From JAFAVN01 sp036378375 (GTDB lineage: Bacteria; Verrucomicrobiota; Verrucomicrobiia; Chthoniobacterales; JAFAMB01): a DNA stretch of 10,422 nucleotides. Of the stretch, positions 7,332-10,422 are shown piece after piece. Position 1 is the first letter of the stretch. Every line of letters begins with the position of its first letter. Below the pieces are notes generated by a model. The model was not told where the DNA came from and made no database searches. It worked only from the letters and a program-made list of their open reading frames with translations. The position numbers and the translations under genes were made by a program. The stretch spans positions 1 to 10,422 of the forward strand of contig DASUWQ010000025.1 in the NCBI GenBank assembly GCA_036378375.1, read 5' to 3'.

Positions 7332-7652
7332 TTACCGGATTAAGAACGGCATTTTGACTGTGATGGCGTTGGTCGGGCAGTCCACCTCGCACGCCAAACA
7401 GTACCAGCAGTCGTCGAACTTCATGTAAGCCTTCCGGCGTTCCGTTTCGATGGCCAGGCAGTCGACCGGGCATGATTCCACACAGACATGGCAACCGCTG
7501 ATACAACGCTCTTCATCGACGACCACGGGCACGTCGAACGTTCGAGAGACTTGCCGGTTCGGAGCTACCTTGGCGGCGCTAGCCGCGGCAACTTCGGACT
7601 CAAATTTTAACTGGCCGGCAACGACTTTCTTGGTTCTCTTTTCTTCAATCAT
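7332..7652 (-). CDS. Two-cluster 4Fe-4S ferredoxin, AprB-like
   Basis: A 106-residue cytoplasmic electron carrier. About 45 residues without cysteine precede a bacterial ferredoxin fold. The second motif, C82-x2-C85-x2-C88-x3-C92-P (CWYCLACEVDCP), is standard. The first, C50-x3-C54-x2-C57-x3-C61-P (CISGCHVCVESCP), has one residue more than usual between the first two cysteines, and an extra C65 follows. The CW-C--C spacing and the place next to an AprA-like gene resemble AprB, the beta subunit of adenylylsulfate reductase, but AprB is longer (about 150) and has an extra C-terminal tail. The ATG lies nine bases after the flavoprotein stop. It most likely passes electrons to or from that flavoprotein. 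The partner on its other side is unknown. Confidence 0.92.
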   Translation of the reverse strand: MIEEKRTKKVVAGQLKFESEVAAASAAKVAPNRQVSRTFDVPVVVDEERCISGCHVCVESCPVDCLAIETERRKAYMKFDDCWYCLACEVDCPTNAITVKMPFLIR

Positions 7653-7661
7653 ATGACCGTC

Positions 7662-9392
7662 TCAAGCGATGACAGGTTCAGCCGGAATCCGGATCCGGCG
7701 ATAGTTTCTTAGCTCAGTTTCGTCCAGAGGAACTACGTACGGTTCAACCGGTCGTTTAAATAGGTCCATGGCCCCGTTCTGGCCTGACTTCAGATTGACG
7801 TGAACAAACCAGTTTTCGTCATCCATCTCGGGGAAGTCCTGCCGGTAGTGGTAGAGGCCCCAGCGGCTTTCCTCGCGGAACAGAGAAGCGCGTGCGGCCA
7901 TCTCGGCGCAGTCGCGGATGAAACCGCATTCCAAGGCGCGCATCAGATCGTGTGGATCGGTTGCTCCTAGCTGAGACACCTCTTCGGATGCTCTAAGAAA
8001 ATAGTCTAGCCCACGTTGAAGCCGATAGGCTGACTTTGGTGGCTGTAGGTAATCGTTAACATGTCGCCTTAATTTGTATTCTAAGAGGTGGGGCTGAATT
8101 CCGTTTGGCCGATTCAATGGCGCCAGCACACGCTGCCGTTCGGACTCAACCGCTCCATCATCGATTTGCCCAGCATTGTCTTGTCCGACATAATCTAGCG
8201 CGCTCCGCGCACAGATACTGCCATAAGTGAACGCACCTAACATGTAATTATGAGGAACCGAGGCCATATCGCCGGCCGCATACAGCCCGGGTACGGTCGT
8301 TTCTCCCTGCTCGTTTACCCAGACTCCCGATGCGCTGTGGCCACTGCACAAACCGATCTCGGAGACCGCCATCTCCACCAGTTCTTCTCCGTAATCTGTC
8401 CCGCGCCCGGCGTGAAATCGACCTCGGCTGGGTCTCTCCGTGGTGTGTAGAATCCGTCCGATTTCCGCCACGGTTTCCGGAGCTAGATGGTTCATTTTCA
8501 GGTAAACAGGTCCGTTAGGCCCAGTCAGTTCCCTGTAAAACTCCATCATCATTTGGCCGCTCCAATAATCCGAGAGCATGAACCGGTTTCCCTTAGCGTT
8601 AACCGTGTAGCCGCCGAATGGCCCGCTTACGTAAGCGCAGGCAGGACCGTTATAATCCTTGAGTAGAGGATTGATCTGGAAACACTCGATGTTGGTTAGT
8701 TCTGCGCCGGCATGATAAGCCATGGCATAGCCGTCTCCCGCGTTAGACGGATTCTCGTAGGTACCCATCAGGTAACCGGATGCCGGCAGCCCGAGTCTGC
8801 CGGCGGCGCCACAGCAGAGGATCACGGCTTTGGCCTTCACCACCACGAATTCGCCGGTTCTAATATTCAGACCGGTCACGCCTACTGCCCGTCCCTCGTC
8901 AACCAGAACCTTAGTGGCCATAACCCGGTTCTCTGTCTTAACGCCGACCCGCCGGATCATCCGGGTTAAAAGTTTTTTGATGTCGTAGCCCTCAGGCATC
9001 GGTAGGACATAACTACCTTGGTGATGTACCTTTTTTATGTCGTACTCGCCGGTAGCCGTTTTTTGGAATTTAACTCCCCAGGACTCTAACTCCTGGATCA
9101 TGCTGAAGCTCTGCTGGGCATAAGCTAGAATCGCTTTCTGATTCACGATCCCGTCATTGGCCATGGTGATTTCCCGGACGTATTGTTCCGGCGTCGCATG
9201 ACCCGGAATGATGGCGTTATTAACCCCGTCCATGCCCAGAGCGATGGCGCCGCTCCGCTTTACATTGGCTTTTTCTAACAGAAGGACGGTTCCGTCCGGC
9301 ATTGCTTCCTTTGCCTTGATAGCCGCAACACTTCCGGCGGTGCCACCTCCAATGACTAAGATGTCTGCCTCTAACCTGATATCGTCTGCCAT
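7662..9392 (-). CDS. AprA-like FAD oxidoreductase (fumarate reductase/APS reductase superfamily)
   Basis: A 576-residue cytoplasmic flavoprotein. The N-terminal Rossmann motif VIGGGTAGSVAA (13-24) and LLEKANVKRSGAIALG (38-53) bind FAD. VNNA follows, with N58 at the offset of an AprA active-site asparagine. Further on are NPSNAGDGYAMAYHAGAEL and the second FAD strand TTVPGLYAAGDM (365-376). The C-terminal helical domain contains ESRWGLYHYRQDFPEMDDENW. SGHSASGVWV (H352) and PHNYMLGAFTYG match AprA (GSHA..., PHxFSSGSFTEG) better than fumarate reductases, and the HPTG motif of the latter is missing. AprA is usually 620-660 residues, so this is a shorter relative. I chose the ATG at 9392. An in-frame TTG at 9443 overlaps the regulator stop (TTGA), but its AGGAGG abuts it with no spacer. 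The substrate is unknown. Confidence 0.88.
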   Translation of the reverse strand: MADDIRLEADILVIGGGTAGSVAAIKAKEAMPDGTVLLLEKANVKRSGAIALGMDGVNNAIIPGHATPEQYVREITMANDGIVNQKAILAYAQQSFSMIQELESWGVKFQKTATGEYDIKKVHHQGSYVLPMPEGYDIKKLLTRMIRRVGVKTENRVMATKVLVDEGRAVGVTGLNIRTGEFVVVKAKAVILCCGAAGRLGLPASGYLMGTYENPSNAGDGYAMAYHAGAELTNIECFQINPLLKDYNGPACAYVSGPFGGYTVNAKGNRFMLSDYWSGQMMMEFYRELTGPNGPVYLKMNHLAPETVAEIGRILHTTERPSRGRFHAGRGTDYGEELVEMAVSEIGLCSGHSASGVWVNEQGETTVPGLYAAGDMASVPHNYMLGAFTYGSICARSALDYVGQDNAGQIDDGAVESERQRVLAPLNRPNGIQPHLLEYKLRRHVNDYLQPPKSAYRLQRGLDYFLRASEEVSQLGATDPHDLMRALECGFIRDCAEMAARASLFREESRWGLYHYRQDFPEMDDENWFVHVNLKSGQNGAMDLFKRPVEPYVVPLDETELRNYRRIRIPAEPVIA

Positions 9393-9439
9393 ATCTAATC
9401 CACGAATAAGTGCTTGTTCAATTGGGAGTCTTTCGCGCT

Positions 9440-10360
9440 TCAACCTCCTGTCTTGACGACAGACGGTTGGGATACATCTAAGGAGTAACCAGAGGGGGGG
9501 ATCATGACCCGTTGCAGAGAGAGTGGTTGCTCACCGTGCGTCCTGGCCAGGATTTCTAATACCAGAACACAGGAGTCTGGTTTGATTTTGAGAAATTTGG
9601 CGTCTTTCGATTTCGCAGATTCGACCCGCACCGTTTGGAGAAGTCCGGTAGTGGGAGCGTTGAACTGACTCTCAAAAATCTGTTTCAGATTAACGTTTTC
9701 GAATGCGTGCGGAGGGAAGGTAAGCAGCCGTTGAAAACGAGTCGCCGCTAAGTACATCAAGCTGCGGCAGCTGAACGCCTCGCCGGCGTCGATGCGCCGG
9801 ACAATTCTCACAAAGCCCTTGGGATCGACGCCCAGCGATTTGTGGACCGGGTTTCTGCTGGGCGCTAGGTCTCGGCTGATTAATGTCGAGTGAACCGGTA
9901 ACGGTTCACCGCTTTGCGGATCGAGGAATCGAAAATGATCCAGGTAACGAAAGAAAGTGACATCCTGGGTGGGGCGATTGGGATCGGCCACGAATGTGCC
10001 TCTGCCATGTTCGCGCAAGACCCAGCCTTCGATGGCCAAGCGATTCAAGGCTTTCTGGACCGTGCCCAGGCTCATCCCAAGCACCTGGCTGAGCTGTTGT
10101 TCCGGCGGAATTTGATCGCCGGCGGTCAAGGTGCCGCCGTTGACGAGATCGATGATGGCGTTACCGAGTTGGATATGTTTGGGGAGGCCGGTGCGAGACG
10201 AGCGGGTAACCGCGCGAAGCAGAGTTTCCGGAGAGACCCGGCGGAGCTTAGGATCGAGTGTCACGTGAGAGGTCATGGAATGAGCGTGCCGTTGGTTAGA
10301 GCTACAGAGCTCTATAGCACTTTCGATTGCAAAAGATCGCTGCTCCAGCAGAGAGGTCAT
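9440..10360 (-). CDS. GntR-family regulator, HutC subfamily (UTRA domain)
   Basis: A 306-residue transcription factor. Residues of about 58-126 form the GntR winged helix-turn-helix: PKHIQLGNAIIDLV, then GDQIPPEQQLSQVLGMSLGTVQKAL, GW-LREHGRGTFVA. Residues of about 150-290 are a UTRA effector domain (RIVRRIDAG, SLMYLAA, RVMIPPSGYSL), which in this subfamily binds a small metabolite. It is the first gene of the operon and probably controls it and itself. The first 50 residues are poorly structured, and the start is uncertain: ATG at 10360 and an in-frame ATG at 10276 both lie within an identical 12-bp repeat, and neither has a clear ribosome site. The 62 bases upstream show no convincing promoter or operator. 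Confidence 0.92.
   Translation of the reverse strand: MTSLLEQRSFAIESAIELCSSNQRHAHSMTSHVTLDPKLRRVSPETLLRAVTRSSRTGLPKHIQLGNAIIDLVNGGTLTAGDQIPPEQQLSQVLGMSLGTVQKALNRLAIEGWVLREHGRGTFVADPNRPTQDVTFFRYLDHFRFLDPQSGEPLPVHSTLISRDLAPSRNPVHKSLGVDPKGFVRIVRRIDAGEAFSCRSLMYLAATRFQRLLTFPPHAFENVNLKQIFESQFNAPTTGLLQTVRVESAKSKDAKFLKIKPDSCVLVLEILARTHGEQPLSLQRVMIPPSGYSLDVSQPSVVKTGG
9444..9449 (-). promoter_or_regulatory. Shine-Dalgarno sequence at the regulator/flavoprotein junction
   Basis: A perfect AGGAGG lies at the end of the regulator gene and directly touches the TTG at 9443. With zero spacing it should not serve that TTG well, and no start codon lies five to nine bases beyond it. It may be chance, or it may hold ribosomes for the flavoprotein start at 9392. 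Confidence 0.3.
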
Positions 10361-10362
10361 GG
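10267..10362. repeat. 12-bp direct repeat around the two candidate regulator starts
   Basis: GAGAGGTCATGG occurs at 10267-10278 and again at 10351-10362, 84 bases apart, so exactly 28 codons. Both copies contain an in-frame start codon, and the two possible proteins begin Met-Thr-Ser. It could be a local duplication or chance. Confidence 0.4.
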
Positions 10363-10422
10363 TGGCGCGTAAACCATACTGGATTAATAGAGTTTTATAG
10401 GGATGGCAAGTGATTTATTGAG

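Noticed and set aside
7332..9443. Canonical dissimilatory APS reductase (aprBA)
   Set aside because: The proteins are shorter than AprA and AprB, the tryptophan position and ferredoxin motif differ, and no sat or qmo genes are nearby, so only an AprBA-like call is supported.
9914..10372. 152-codon open frame on the + strand opposite the GntR gene
   Set aside because: It is antisense to the winged helix-turn-helix coding region, whose protein is clearly real. The + frame has no family features.
10361..10422. Possible promoter for the operon (TTGCCA with downstream AT-rich sequence on the - strand)
   Set aside because: No good -10 sits at the right spacing, and only 62 bases are available before the window ends.

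Overview
The window runs from the end of a housekeeping operon (left) into a tightly packed accessory operon (right), transcribed towards each other. The host is a bacterium with moderate GC, a little over half by eye. The palindromic repeats around 3 kb and a small interspersed repeat inside one gene resemble those of soil bacteria such as Verrucomicrobiota. That placement is an inference with low confidence.

Left side, + strand: the last 78 codons of pheS overlap the start of a full-length pheT by one base (TAATG). Together they encode phenylalanyl-tRNA synthetase. The 587 bases after pheT hold no convincing protein gene but are rich in structure. They contain a small hairpin, a rod-like RNA of about 180 nt that looks like 6S RNA (ssrS), an intrinsic terminator directly after it, and a 214-bp element made of nested inverted repeats, which lies between the two convergent operons.

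Right side, - strand, reading from 10360 down to 3221: a HutC-type GntR regulator, an adenylylsulfate-reductase-alpha-like (AprA-like) flavoprotein, a short two-cluster ferredoxin (AprB-like), a HEAT-repeat protein, and a complete TauABC/SsuABC-type importer (binding protein, permease, ATPase). Junctions are 47, 9, 3, -4, 15 and -4 bases, so this is almost certainly one transcript with coupled translation.

The likely logic is as follows. The regulator senses a small molecule through its UTRA domain. The importer brings in a small, probably sulfur- or nitrogen-containing organic compound. The flavoprotein and ferredoxin carry out a redox step on it, with the HEAT protein as a possible scaffold. 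Neither sat nor qmo genes are present here, so this is unlikely to be ordinary dissimilatory sulfate reduction. The binding protein carries an extra C-terminal domain that resembles NosL, and the ferredoxin has an unusual first cluster motif. The substrate is unknown, and this operon is the best candidate in the window for an undescribed system.
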